Source: Pseudodesulfovibrio aespoeensis Aspo-2
Lineage (GTDB): Bacteria > Desulfobacterota > Desulfovibrionia > Desulfovibrionales > Desulfovibrionaceae
Length of the DNA stretch: 64,000 bases
NCBI RefSeq assembly: GCF_000176915.2
Contig: NC_014844.1
Coordinates: 1,736,001-1,800,000, forward strand
Reading direction: 5' to 3'
Part shown: positions 1 to 8,442 of the stretch, piece after piece
Position numbering within the stretch: the stretch's first letter is position 1
Layout: each line of letters starts with the position of its first letter
Notes under the pieces: generated by a model
Database searches by the model: none
What the model saw: only the letters and a program-made list of their open reading frames with translations
What the model was told of the DNA's origin: nothing
Program-made: the position numbers and the translations under genes

Positions 1-413
1 GTGTGCCCCATGACCACCAGCACCGGCGTGTGCACATGGGCCAGCCCGTACTCGATGGACCCGGCCTCGTCGGTTTTCACCACATTGCCCGCCACCCGGA
101 CCACGAACAGGTCTATGAATCCGGCGTCGAAAATCCGCTCCACCGGCACGCGGGAATCCGCGCAGGAAAGCACGGTGGCAAAGGCATGATCGGCCTGGCT
201 CTCGTTCCCGGCCTGGGCCAGCCGCTCCGCGTCGGTGTTTTCATGGAGCGCCTTCCCGGCGACGAACCGCTCGTTGCCTTCCTTGAGCATGGCCATGACC
301 TCGTCGGGTGAGGCTTTGCCCACCACCAGCTCGGCCTGGGCCAAGGCCACCAGGACAGTGGCAAACACAACGTTCGCGCAGATGATGGCCAGGGAATGGA
401 ATTTACGGTCCAT
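1..413 (-). CDS. Beta-class carbonic anhydrase, exported (3' end beyond window)
   Basis: The reading frame from ATG at 413 runs off the left edge, so the C-terminus is missing. The product would hydrate CO2 to bicarbonate with a zinc centre. The first ~27 residues form a hydrophobic signal peptide ending near ALAQA, so it is likely periplasmic. Family hallmarks are visible: the CADSRVP motif, which carries a zinc-ligand Cys and the catalytic Asp-Arg pair, and a later MGH motif with the next zinc-ligand His. A GGGAGGAGAG ribosome site sits just upstream of the ATG. No neighbour to the left can be seen. Family assignment is firm; the precise subtype is not. Confidence 0.85.
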   Translation of the reverse strand, partial: MDRKFHSLAIICANVVFATVLVALAQAELVVGKASPDEVMAMLKEGNERFVAGKALHENTDAERLAQAGNESQADHAFATVLSCADSRVPVERIFDAGFIDLFVVRVAGNVVKTDEAGSIEYGLAHVHTPVLVVMGH

Positions 414-625
414 GCTCTCCTCCCGATTTAGGTGCATGAGTGACACGATGAAAGACAAGATCATAGGACATTATAATGACATGCTGGCATATAAGTATCA
501 TTCACACAACCCGAATTGAGGAAATACGTGCTGCTGTCCTTCGGAGGACGACTGAACATAGGCATGAGCATACGGCGTATGGGATGCACCCGTGAGTAAA
601 AGGATACTGGACGCACCAAAAGAGG

Positions 626-658
626 AAGGGTTGCAGCTTGTTAGCCGCAACCCTTTTT
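626..658. terminator. Hairpin terminator downstream of tRNA-Leu
   Basis: A 10-bp inverted repeat (GGGTTGCAGC / GCCGCAACCC, one G-U pair, 6-nt loop) occupies 628-653. A T run follows on the + strand and a T-rich stretch on the - strand. It lies about 10 bp beyond the 3' end of the leftward tRNA-Leu and probably ends the pgk-tpiA-secG-tRNA transcript. Confidence 0.6.
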
Positions 659-664
659 CATTCG

Positions 665-751
665 TGGTGCCGAGGGGGGGATTCGAACCCCCACGGAATT
701 TCTTCCACTGCCCCCTCAAGACAGCGTGTCTACCAATTCCACCACCTCGGC
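665..751 (-). tRNA. tRNA-Leu (anticodon GAG), CCA encoded
   Basis: On the - strand the gene begins GCCGAGG and ends CCTCGGC-A-CCA, which gives a perfect acceptor stem. The anticodon arm CTGTC-TTGAGGG-GGCAG places GAG at positions 34-36. The long variable arm and the GGTTCGAATCC T-loop are those of a class II leucine tRNA. It lies 13 bp after the secG stop on the same strand and is probably transcribed with it. Confidence 0.95.
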
Positions 752-764
752 TTTATGCTTTGAG

Positions 765-1112
765 CTATTCGCTCTTGGCTTTGTCGCCGGTGTCCATGAA
801 CTTCACGCCGGGCTTCTGCTGATCAGCCGGGACGATCGGTTGGACGATGCCGTCACCCTTGAGCATGAGGGAATCCTGCGTAGATACCTTGTTGCCGGTG
901 ATGACGTTGTAGGTCAGAGAGGTGATCAGGAAAACCGTTGCCAAGCCTGCCGTGATCTTCACCAGGATGCCGCCCGCGCCGGTGCTGCCGAACATGGTGC
1001 TGCTCCCGCCGCCGAAGATGACGCCCATCCCCTCGTGACCGGATTGAAGCATTACTGCGCCGATCAAAAAGATGCAAGCCAAAACATGGATGACAATGAC
1101 TAAATTATCCAC
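765..1112 (-). CDS. secG: Preprotein translocase subunit SecG
   Basis: 115-aa small membrane subunit of the SecYEG channel, which helps SecA-driven protein export across the inner membrane. Two hydrophobic segments (about residues 2-22 and 50-72) flank a Gly/Ser-rich loop with GVIFGGGSSTMFGSTGAGG, the diagnostic SecG segment. The start is GTG because no ATG precedes the first membrane segment; an AAGG element lies just upstream. It follows tpiA in a pgk-tpiA-secG-tRNA-Leu arrangement, and secG after tpiA is a common bacterial order. The C-terminal tail is polar and variable, as usual. Confidence 0.95.
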   Translation of the reverse strand: MDNLVIVIHVLACIFLIGAVMLQSGHEGMGVIFGGGSSTMFGSTGAGGILVKITAGLATVFLITSLTYNVITGNKVSTQDSLMLKGDGIVQPIVPADQQKPGVKFMDTGDKAKSE

Positions 1113-1152
1113 AATCTTACCTTATACTCCCTCGTTACAATCCGCTTGCTCA

Positions 1153-1908
1153 TCAGGCCAGAACGATCTGAGAAAAGCTTTCGCTCTGCAAGCTCGCGCC
1201 TCCTACCAAGACACCGTCGACATTGTCAAGCGCAATAATCTCGGCGCAGTTGGAAGGCTTGACGCTGCCTCCGTACAATATGCGCATTTCATTGGCTTTT
1301 TTGCCAAGGATGGCGGCCATGGTTTTTCGGGTAAAGGCGTGGGCCGCAAGAATCTCCTCAGGCCCGGCCACCTCGCCGGTGCCGATGGCCCAGACAGGCT
1401 CGTAGGCCACGCTGATTCTTTCGGGCGAGACATCCAGGGGCACGTCCTTCAGGCCCAGGCGCAGCTGGCGCTCCAGGACCTCTTCCACGCGGCCCGCCCT
1501 GCGTTCATCGATGAGTTCGCCGATGCACAGGATGACGCGCAACCCGGCGGACAGGCCAAACGCGGTCTTCTGGCCAATATAGGCGTCATCCTCACCCAGG
1601 ACATGGCGACGCTCCGAGTGGCCTGTCAGGCCGTATGCCGCCCCAACATCGCGGAGCATGGCGGGCGATATCTCGCCGGTGAACGCGCCCTCTTCCCTGA
1701 AATAGAAATCCTGGCCGCCCGTGGCAAAACCAGGCACTCCCGAAAACGCGTCCGAGACCGCCTTGAGACAGGTGAACGGCGGGCAGACAAGCACTTCGCG
1801 ATCCTGGGGGAGTTTTGCCGCAGCAAGCTCGACCAGTCCGCGGGCCGTGGCCTGCGCCTCGTCCCAAGTCTTGAACATCTTCCAGTTGGCGGCCATCAAT
1901 TTCTTCAT
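1153..1908 (-). CDS. tpiA: Triose-phosphate isomerase
   Basis: Interconverts dihydroxyacetone phosphate and glyceraldehyde 3-phosphate in glycolysis and gluconeogenesis. The ~251-aa barrel shows AANWKM at the N-terminus (catalytic Lys), the TGHSERR segment, AYEPVWAIGTG with the catalytic Glu and the phosphate loop, and YGGSV near the C-terminus. The start chosen is the ATG at 1908, which overlaps the pgk stop as ATGA and gives the family-like MKKLMAANWKM. An alternative ATG at 1920 adds four residues and lies close behind an AAGGAG. Translational coupling to pgk is likely. Confidence 0.95.
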   Translation of the reverse strand: MKKLMAANWKMFKTWDEAQATARGLVELAAAKLPQDREVLVCPPFTCLKAVSDAFSGVPGFATGGQDFYFREEGAFTGEISPAMLRDVGAAYGLTGHSERRHVLGEDDAYIGQKTAFGLSAGLRVILCIGELIDERRAGRVEEVLERQLRLGLKDVPLDVSPERISVAYEPVWAIGTGEVAGPEEILAAHAFTRKTMAAILGKKANEMRILYGGSVKPSNCAEIIALDNVDGVLVGGASLQSESFSQIVLA

Positions 1909-3107
1909 TTCTTCATGCACTCCTTTAAGGCTTGAATCGCGGGCAGGTCCTTGCCCTCCAGGAACTGGAGGAAGGAGCCGCCGCCCGTGGATATGAAGCT
2001 GAATTCATTGGGAAGTCCAAGCATATGAACCACGGCGTCCGTGTCTCCTCCGCCGACGATGGTGGTTGCGTCGTCAAGGGCGGCGATGGCCCGACACACG
2101 GCGAAAGAGCCTTCGGCAAAGGCCGGGGTCTCGAAGAGTCCCATGGGGCCGTTCCAGACCACGGTCCTGGCCTTGGAGATCACTGTCACGAAGTTATTGA
2201 TTGTTTCAGGCCCGATGTCCAGCACAAGCGAATGATCCGGAATGGCGGTGGCTGCGCAGACACCCTCGGCCTCGGTGGCGGTGTGCGTTGCGGCGTAGAG
2301 AAAATCGACAGGCAGATGCAGCGTGGTGCCAAGCGTGCCCGCCTTGGCCATGATTGAGAGGGCCTCAGGGACGAGATCGGTCTCCACCAGGGATTTGCCG
2401 ACCGGGTGGCCCAGAGCGAGCAAAAAGGTGTTGGCCATGGCCCCGCCGATGACGATGTCGTTCACCTTGCCCAGCAGGTTGTTGAGAATGCCGATCTTGG
2501 TGGATATCTTGGCCCCGCCCGAGACGCAGACATAGGGCCTGTCCGGGCTGATCAGGATCTTGTCGAGATATTCGAGCTCGCGCTTGACCAGGAAACCGGC
2601 GCAACACATGGCGGCGTATCTCGGAGCGTCCACTACCGAGGCGTTGGCCCTGTGGGCCACGCCAAAGGCGTCGTTGACATAGATATCCGCCATGGAGGCG
2701 AGCTGCTTGCCGAAATCGCCCCGCTCCTCCTCCGTCCTTCCGATCTCTTCGGGATAGAAGCGGAGGTTTTCGAGCATCATGGCCTGTCCGGGCTTGAGTT
2801 CCGCTGCCATGCGCCGCGACTCCGGGCCAATACAGTCCGGCGCCAGGGGCACATCGATGCCCAGCATCTGGCCGAGACGCCGGGCAACGGGTGCCAGCGA
2901 GAGCGCAGACACGGCCTTGCCCTTGGGCTTGCCCAGGTGGGCACACAGAATGATGGCCGCGTTCTGCTCCAGCGCGTATCGCAGGGTCGGGAGGACCGCG
3001 ATCATTCGGTTCTCGTCGGTGATCACGCCCTCGTCCAGGGGGACGTTGAAATCCACACGGAAGAGCAGTTTCCTGCCCGCGATGTCAATCTGATCGATAA
3101 ATTTCAT
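1905..3107 (-). CDS. pgk: Phosphoglycerate kinase
   Basis: 400-aa cytoplasmic enzyme that transfers phosphate between 1,3-bisphosphoglycerate and ADP, the first ATP-yielding step of glycolysis. Seen: the N-terminal substrate segment RVDFNVPL, the loop AHLGKPKG, the nucleotide-domain segment VGGGDTDA and the C-terminal STGGGSFLQFLEG. The length is normal. It is the first gene of the leftward pgk-tpiA-secG group, and its stop overlaps the tpiA start. rimI, 27 bp upstream on the same strand, may be part of the same transcript. Confidence 0.97.
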   Translation of the reverse strand: MKFIDQIDIAGRKLLFRVDFNVPLDEGVITDENRMIAVLPTLRYALEQNAAIILCAHLGKPKGKAVSALSLAPVARRLGQMLGIDVPLAPDCIGPESRRMAAELKPGQAMMLENLRFYPEEIGRTEEERGDFGKQLASMADIYVNDAFGVAHRANASVVDAPRYAAMCCAGFLVKRELEYLDKILISPDRPYVCVSGGAKISTKIGILNNLLGKVNDIVIGGAMANTFLLALGHPVGKSLVETDLVPEALSIMAKAGTLGTTLHLPVDFLYAATHTATEAEGVCAATAIPDHSLVLDIGPETINNFVTVISKARTVVWNGPMGLFETPAFAEGSFAVCRAIAALDDATTIVGGGDTDAVVHMLGLPNEFSFISTGGGSFLQFLEGKDLPAIQALKECMKK

Positions 3108-3134
3108 ATCGTTGCCTTTGATGGTTTTTTGGAG

Positions 3135-3584
3135 TCAATCCCGCTTGAAGTCATGCCTGAACAACAAGGCGTCTTCCTTGGTGTCAGGATAATACCGTTT
3201 CCTGACCCCTATCTGCTCATACCCGAATTTCCGATACAAATCGATGGCTGCGGTGTTGGATACCTTGACATCGAGAAAACTCTTCGCAATCCCCTTCCCG
3301 GTGCAGATGTCAAAGGCCCCGGCCAGCAGCGACTGGCCCAGGCCGCGCCGTCTCAAGCCGGGATGCACGGCCAGGTTCAGGATCTCCATCTCGTCCTCGA
3401 TCAGGGAGAAGGCGATGTACCCGGCCAGCAGGCCCTGGCTGCGGACGCCCAGTATCTTGTACACGCCCCGCTCAAGCCCCATGGCGAATTGCTCGCGCGT
3501 CCAGTGGTAGGCGAAGCACAGCCGTTCAAGCTCGATGAGCTCCTCCATGTCGGATTCGCCAAGCGGCACAACCCTCTCACCCAT
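3135..3584 (-). CDS. rimI: Ribosomal protein S18-alanine N-acetyltransferase RimI
   Basis: GNAT-family acetyltransferase, expected to acetylate the N-terminal Ala of ribosomal protein S18. The acetyl-CoA loop LRRRGLGQSLL (motif A, R/Q-x-x-G-x-G/A) follows the strand EILNLAVHP, and the C-terminal half carries FLDVKVSNTAAIDLYRKFGYEQIGVRKRYY, typical of RimI. The ATG at 3584 gives 149 aa, the usual RimI length, with a GGAGAG ribosome site. An upstream in-frame extension is possible but not family-like. It reads leftward into pgk. Confidence 0.88.
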   Translation of the reverse strand: MGERVVPLGESDMEELIELERLCFAYHWTREQFAMGLERGVYKILGVRSQGLLAGYIAFSLIEDEMEILNLAVHPGLRRRGLGQSLLAGAFDICTGKGIAKSFLDVKVSNTAAIDLYRKFGYEQIGVRKRYYPDTKEDALLFRHDFKRD

Positions 3585-3679
3585 GACGCTCTCCAGTCTC
3601 CCCTTCTGACCGCTGGAAAAACGCGGCCATTGCGTGTATATGTCCTGCACGAGCACACCAGAAAAACCGGGATCAGGAC

Positions 3680-4219
3680 ATGATATTCACCAAAAAATCA
3701 CCTGCCAGGATCGACGCCACCCGTTTTGTCGAGGTGGTGGACGACGCGAACCGGCCTCTGGCTGTCCTGGCCAAGGATATTGTCCACCGCCAATTGCTCA
3801 AACACCGCTCGGTCCAGGTCCTGGTCTTCAACGCGGACAAGAAAATCTACCTGCAGAAACGGAACATGGACAAGCGGTTCTTTCCGGGCCGCTGGGACGT
3901 TTCGGCCAGAACCCATCCCCATGTTGGTGAAGCCGTCCGCGACGCCGCCATGCGCACCCTCAGGGAAGAGTTGCACCTGGGAGCCGAGGCCCCCCAGTTC
4001 ATCAGGGCCCTGCCCGCCTGCCCGGAAACCGGGTTCGAGCATGTCTCGATCTTTGCCGTGAGCCGCAACACCCAGTCCATAAACCCGAACAGCGACGAGG
4101 TCTGTGAGGGATACTATTTCTCCCGCGAGGAGCTGACCTGCCTGGTCAAGGAGTTCCGCGAACTCCTGACCCCCAATCTGGTCACCCTTTGGGAAGCCGG
4201 TATGCTTGTAAGCGTTTAG
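3680..4219 (+). CDS. Nudix hydrolase, IPP-isomerase-like
   Basis: 179-aa Nudix-fold protein. The Nudix helix is recognisable around GEAVRDAAMRTLREELHLG (about residues 82-100), although the REUxEExGU signature is imperfect (RTLREELHLG). The segment YLQKRNMDKRFFPGRWDVSARTH resembles the isopentenyl-diphosphate isomerase and YfcD-type Nudix branch. The substrate cannot be read from the sequence. It converges with the inositol monophosphatase gene, sharing the 4 bp at 4216-4219. Confidence 0.75.
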   Translation: MIFTKKSPARIDATRFVEVVDDANRPLAVLAKDIVHRQLLKHRSVQVLVFNADKKIYLQKRNMDKRFFPGRWDVSARTHPHVGEAVRDAAMRTLREELHLGAEAPQFIRALPACPETGFEHVSIFAVSRNTQSINPNSDEVCEGYYFSREELTCLVKEFRELLTPNLVTLWEAGMLVSV

Positions 4220-5007
4220 CCCTCGCAAATCAACCGGCTCAGTGCATCATGGATGACCCCGTTGGTCGCCAGGATGGTCTTTGAGCGCAACGTATACTCC
4301 CTGCCCGCGTCATACTCGGTGACCTGGCCGCCCGCCTCGCGCACCAGCAGCCATCCTGCCGCCGTGTCCCACGGGTTGAGCGCGCTTTCAAAATACCCCT
4401 CGTAGCGGCCACAGGCCACATAGGCCAGATCAAGCGCAGCGGCCCCCACCCGGCGCACACCCTGAGCGCGAGGCAGGATCGTCCTGAGATTCCTGAGGAC
4501 CGTCTCCAGATGCTCATCAATGGCGTAGGGAAACCCGGTGGCCAGGAGCGATTGCTCCATGGTCCCCTCGGCAGACACGGCCACGGGTTTGCCGTTGAGC
4601 TTTGTCCCGCCGCCCAGGCGCGCGGAAAACATCTCTCCGAGCAAGGGCAGATTGACCACGCCAAGAACGACCCTGTCGCGCTGCCACAAGGCAATGGAAT
4701 TGGCCACGAACGGCAGCCCGTTGGCAAAATTGGTCGTGCCGTCCACCGGGTCTATGATCCAGGTCAGCTCGCCGGGTTCGGTATCGCTGGCCGATTCCTC
4801 AGCCAGAAAATCAGCTCCGGGCAGCAGGCCGGGCAACTCGCCCTTGAGCATCTCCTCCACGGCTATGTCGGTCTCGGTGACCAGATCGATGCGCCCCTTG
4901 TGGGTGATCTTCCTGGCCCTGGTCGAGGCTTGCACCACGATCTCCCCGGCCCGTGCGGCGATGCGTTCTAGCCCGGCCAGGACAGTCGGTCCGTCAACGT
5001 GGGTCAT
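4216..5007 (-). CDS. Inositol monophosphatase family protein
   Basis: 263-aa Mg-dependent sugar or inositol phosphatase of the SuhB/IMPase/CysQ fold. Seen: EE(SA) in the first metal site, the signature IDPVDGTTNFANGLP, and the second metal motif WDTAAGWLLVREAGG near the C-terminus. The ATG at 5007 has a GGAGATG ribosome site and matches the family N-terminus; a longer in-frame extension overlaps the next gene and is not conserved in type. Physiological substrate unknown; inositol-1-phosphate or related sugar phosphates are the family norm. Confidence 0.88.
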   Translation of the reverse strand: MTHVDGPTVLAGLERIAARAGEIVVQASTRARKITHKGRIDLVTETDIAVEEMLKGELPGLLPGADFLAEESASDTEPGELTWIIDPVDGTTNFANGLPFVANSIALWQRDRVVLGVVNLPLLGEMFSARLGGGTKLNGKPVAVSAEGTMEQSLLATGFPYAIDEHLETVLRNLRTILPRAQGVRRVGAAALDLAYVACGRYEGYFESALNPWDTAAGWLLVREAGGQVTEYDAGREYTLRSKTILATNGVIHDALSRLICEG

Positions 5008-5071
5008 CGGTTCATCTCCATAAAAAAAGGGCGGATAGCCCCGCCCGGTTCCTTGTACTGAAAACAGTGTC

Positions 5072-5275
5072 TCACGACCTGCGCTGAATGAAGAATTCCA
5101 CGGTCCGATTGTAGGTCTTCTCCTCCTCCAAAGTGAAGAAGCAGGCCGGAATCTCGCCGCGCTGCCTGTGATAGTGAAGACACTCGCAACAGATGCCGTG
5201 CTTGTCGCAGGACGCTGTGCAGGTACAGTATTGTTCATTGATCTTGGCCCGTGGGCACTGGTCTTTCTTTTTCAT
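5072..5275 (-). CDS. Small cysteine-rich DUF6485-type protein
   Basis: 67 aa with nine cysteines, including QYCTCTASCDKHGICCECLHYH, PACFF and a C-terminal TYNRTVEFFIQRR, a pattern shared by the DUF6485 family of anaerobes. The cysteines suggest zinc or Fe-S binding, but no function is known. The ATG at 5275 is preceded by GAGGTGGAG. It lies just upstream of the inositol monophosphatase gene on the same strand and may be co-transcribed. Confidence 0.7.
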   Translation of the reverse strand: MKKKDQCPRAKINEQYCTCTASCDKHGICCECLHYHRQRGEIPACFFTLEEEKTYNRTVEFFIQRRS

Positions 5276-5554
5276 CCGCTCCACCTCGCATGGCACCTTT
5301 CGCTGTTCGGGGTCAAACCTCGCGTATTCTAGCCAAATGGAGACATAGTGTCAATTATTCTGGACTATTGATAATCCGGCATTTGAAGCGCGAATGCGTA
5401 ATGCCTGGGGCCGAGCGCCCACTCCCCTCCACTTTCGGAATTCGTGTTGTTAAATCCGTTGAATTCACCCCTAAATATGTGTATGAATTGAGAGTCGCGC
5501 AAAAAGTGTGCGTGACGAGTTGGTATCATCACCTGATCACGGACACAGCCATCA

Positions 5555-7297
5555 ATGTGGAAAAATGCGTTCAGCCAAGCGCCTGGCTACGGGGAAACCG
5601 GGAGCAAGACGCCCTTCCGGGAACTGGAAACTCTTGAGGATATCAAGGTATTCCTCGACTATTCCCACATCAAGCATTGTCTGCTCAAGCCGTATTTCGA
5701 GAACGGGGACTACCCGCTCGTCGAGGCCAGGGAGCTGCTCCCCTCCTTTGAGGTGGACCTTTACGAGTACAAGAACCTCCCAGGCTTCAGCATGGTGGTC
5801 TTCGACCGCCCCCTCAACTCGTTTCAGGAAGTCTTTCAATACGATGCCCTGCACTCCCTTGCCGAATGGGAAGGCGTCCACCTCAAGGAGCACTCCTGCC
5901 AGCTTGAGGAATCCGTCATCGGCACCAATACCCGCACCTTCCAGAGCCGGCTGCCCAAGCGCCATCATGACGAGTTTCTGCGTCATTTTGAAAACAAGGA
6001 CATCTGCGCCATTGACAACTATGGAGAATTGCTTCCATTCCTGCTCGAACTCGAACGGGCGCATGTCGTGGCCCACGATGCCTCTGGCCGGTTCACCCTC
6101 CAGGGCATCTACGCCTCGCTGCCGTCAAATCTGGACAGCGAGCTCAAGCAGTTCGGGCTGAAGATCGGCAAGTTCAAGCCTGGCAACAGCATGCTCTACG
6201 AATGCAACCGGCTGTTCGTCTACCAGTTCATGATGGAACTGTACGGCTTTCCCATCGTCTCGGAACGGCGCACCTCGTCGGCCATGTTTGCCATCAGGCT
6301 GCTGCGTCAGAACCAGCGCTTCATCGTCCGCGTCCTGGGCCAGAGCGACCGGACCATCACCACGCTGATGTCCCGGCCCGTGGACGCCCCCGGCAAGATG
6401 CGCCGCTACCCCAGGGTGGAGAAGATCGGTCTGGTTCGCATCAACGAGGGGCAAAAGGAGGCCATCGAGCTGTTCGATGACCAGGGATTCTTCGTGGATC
6501 GCAAAAACCACGTCGTCATCCTGCGCGTCACCTACCAGCAGCACGAGTACAACTCCAAGAACGTGCGCGAGGACAGGGCGCTCTCGGTCCACCGGCAGGA
6601 GGTCATCCATCCCCTGACCGGACGGTCCATCGACAGCCTGAACATCATCCAGAACATCCAGAACATGCTCCTGCGTCTCAACGACATCGTGCGCGGTGAA
6701 TGCCGCGTGCCCATCAACTACAAGCGCTCCGAGGTCATCAACTCCACCGAAACCCACGAGAAACGGCTCAAGGTGCTGTTCATGTGGCTTTCAAAACACA
6801 TGTACCGGATCGTGGACTACTCGGACGAATACTACTCCCAACTGGTCAAGGTGCTCGACGGCTACCTGCTGGCCCCGGACAATTACGACATTTTCAGCGA
6901 GCACTACGAGTTGCACCAGGAGGTCTGGTCGCGATTCAGCCATATCCAGCAGGCGCGCAAGGTGCGCATCCTTGAAGAGCTGCGCTCCAGGCGCTATCGG
7001 GGCGAGCCGGTCTCCTACAAGGAGATGCTCGAACTCATGACTGACATCCTCGGCGATCTGAAATTCGAGATCGTCAACTATTTCGACAAGCTTGTTGCAA
7101 AAGTCCTGATCATTGGCGAGGATGTTGTGGCCGACCCGTACCTGCGCCGCAAGTATGTGGAAGTCAGGGAGGAGTCCCTGTCCCCCTATGGCCTTGAAAT
7201 CAGGAAGCACTACCAACGCCTCGTGGCCCTGCTCGACGAGTTCCGTTCCATCAGGAAATCCCGGACACTGAGCGCCTCGGGCAAGACACCCGTCTAG
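5555..7297 (+). CDS. Conserved-looking 580-aa protein of unknown function
   Basis: Long open frame with codon use like its neighbours, ending 22 bp before gcvT. I recognise no family. The protein is soluble, rich in charged residues and predicted to be mostly alpha-helical in the C-terminal half. No signal peptide, membrane segment, Walker motif or clear catalytic signature is visible. The ribosome site before ATG 5555 is weak, so the start is uncertain. Co-orientation and close spacing suggest transcription with gcvT. Confidence 0.65.
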   Translation: MWKNAFSQAPGYGETGSKTPFRELETLEDIKVFLDYSHIKHCLLKPYFENGDYPLVEARELLPSFEVDLYEYKNLPGFSMVVFDRPLNSFQEVFQYDALHSLAEWEGVHLKEHSCQLEESVIGTNTRTFQSRLPKRHHDEFLRHFENKDICAIDNYGELLPFLLELERAHVVAHDASGRFTLQGIYASLPSNLDSELKQFGLKIGKFKPGNSMLYECNRLFVYQFMMELYGFPIVSERRTSSAMFAIRLLRQNQRFIVRVLGQSDRTITTLMSRPVDAPGKMRRYPRVEKIGLVRINEGQKEAIELFDDQGFFVDRKNHVVILRVTYQQHEYNSKNVREDRALSVHRQEVIHPLTGRSIDSLNIIQNIQNMLLRLNDIVRGECRVPINYKRSEVINSTETHEKRLKVLFMWLSKHMYRIVDYSDEYYSQLVKVLDGYLLAPDNYDIFSEHYELHQEVWSRFSHIQQARKVRILEELRSRRYRGEPVSYKEMLELMTDILGDLKFEIVNYFDKLVAKVLIIGEDVVADPYLRRKYVEVREESLSPYGLEIRKHYQRLVALLDEFRSIRKSRTLSASGKTPV

Positions 7298-7319
7298 ACA
7301 CATCCGCAAGGAGGAACCC

Positions 7320-8402
7320 TTGGAATCCCTGGCAATAACCCCAATCACCAAATGGCACCGCGAGCATGGCGCCAAGATGGCCCCTTTTGCCGGCTTTGAC
7401 ATGCCGGTGCAATACAAGGGCATCATCATCGAGCACAAGCACACCCGCTCCAAGGCAGGCATCTTCGACATCTGCCACATGGGCGAGTTCAAGCTGGCCG
7501 GTCCAGGTGCCATGAACGCCCTGAACACGGTCGTCAGCCACGACCTGACCACGCTGGGCCCTGGCAAGTGCCGTTACGGCTTCCTGCTCAACGCGTCCGG
7601 TGGCATCATCGACGACCTGATCATCTACTGCCTGGCCGAGGACGAGTACATGCTCGTGGTCAACGGCGCATGCCGCGACAAGGATTTCAGCCAGATCAAG
7701 GCCAACCTGCTAGGTGGGCTGTCCTTCACCGACATCAGCGACGAGACCGGCAAGATCGACGTGCAAGGCCCCGAAAGCCTGGACGTGATCAACGCCCTGA
7801 CCGGCAGGAAATGGAACGAATTGAAATACTTCAACTTCGAGGCCACAGACTGCCTCGGATTCCCCATGCTCATCAGCCGGACCGGGTACACGGGCGAGCT
7901 TGGCTATGAATTGTACCTGCCCGCAGACAAGGCGCTCGCAGTGTGGGAAAAGCTCGCGGCAGACACGCGTGTGGAGCCGGTGGGCCTGGGCGCGCGCGAC
8001 ACCCTGCGCCTTGAGATCGGCTATCCCCTCTACGGCCAGGATCTCGACGATGAACACACGCCGGTGGAGGCCGGGGCCGGGTTCTTCCTGAAAAAAGAGA
8101 CCGACTACATCGGCAGGGCCGGACTCGGCACAGTCCGCCAGATGCTGGTACCCCTGGCCATCGAAGGCCGCCGCACTGCCCGCCACTACGACGAGGTCTT
8201 CCTGCCGTCCGGCGAAAAGACCGGGGTTGTCACCAGCGGTTCCTTTGCCCCGAGCCTGGGCCACTGCGTGGCCCTGGCCTATGTCCGGGCTGAAGATGCA
8301 GAGAAAGACCTCTTTGTCATCAAGACGGCCCGGGTCGAGCTTGAGGCAAAGAGGACCGGGTTGCCCTTCTACAAGGACGGCACGGCCCGGATGAAAGTCT
8401 AG
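7320..8402 (+). CDS. gcvT: Glycine cleavage system T protein (aminomethyltransferase)
   Basis: 360-aa T protein, which moves the methylene group from the lipoyl-bound aminomethyl intermediate to tetrahydrofolate and releases ammonia. Seen: the N-terminal AGFDMPVQY, the segment IFDICHMGEFKLAGPGA, the folate-domain ISRTGYTGELGYELYLP, and the C-terminal GVVTSGSFAPSLGHCVALAYV. The start is TTG at 7320 after a perfect AAGGAGG six bases upstream; the first residues ITPITKWH are typical. No other gcv gene is in the window. Confidence 0.93.
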   Translation: MESLAITPITKWHREHGAKMAPFAGFDMPVQYKGIIIEHKHTRSKAGIFDICHMGEFKLAGPGAMNALNTVVSHDLTTLGPGKCRYGFLLNASGGIIDDLIIYCLAEDEYMLVVNGACRDKDFSQIKANLLGGLSFTDISDETGKIDVQGPESLDVINALTGRKWNELKYFNFEATDCLGFPMLISRTGYTGELGYELYLPADKALAVWEKLAADTRVEPVGLGARDTLRLEIGYPLYGQDLDDEHTPVEAGAGFFLKKETDYIGRAGLGTVRQMLVPLAIEGRRTARHYDEVFLPSGEKTGVVTSGSFAPSLGHCVALAYVRAEDAEKDLFVIKTARVELEAKRTGLPFYKDGTARMKV

Positions 8403-8414
8403 CAGACGAAAAAC

Positions 8415-8442
8415 ACAGAGGGACGCTGCGGCGTCCCTCTGT
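8415..8442. terminator. Strong hairpin between convergent gcvT and acyltransferase genes
   Basis: Perfect 12-bp inverted repeat (ACAGAGGGACGC / GCGTCCCTCTGT) with a 4-nt loop. On the - strand it is followed by GTTTTT, a classical intrinsic terminator for the leftward acyltransferase gene. On the + strand there is no T run, so its effect on gcvT is less certain. Confidence 0.8.

Noticed and set aside
4216-5238. Longer version of the inositol monophosphatase gene (start 5238)
   Set aside because: The extra ~77 residues overlap the Cys-rich gene in another frame and do not resemble the family; ATG 5007 has a ribosome site.
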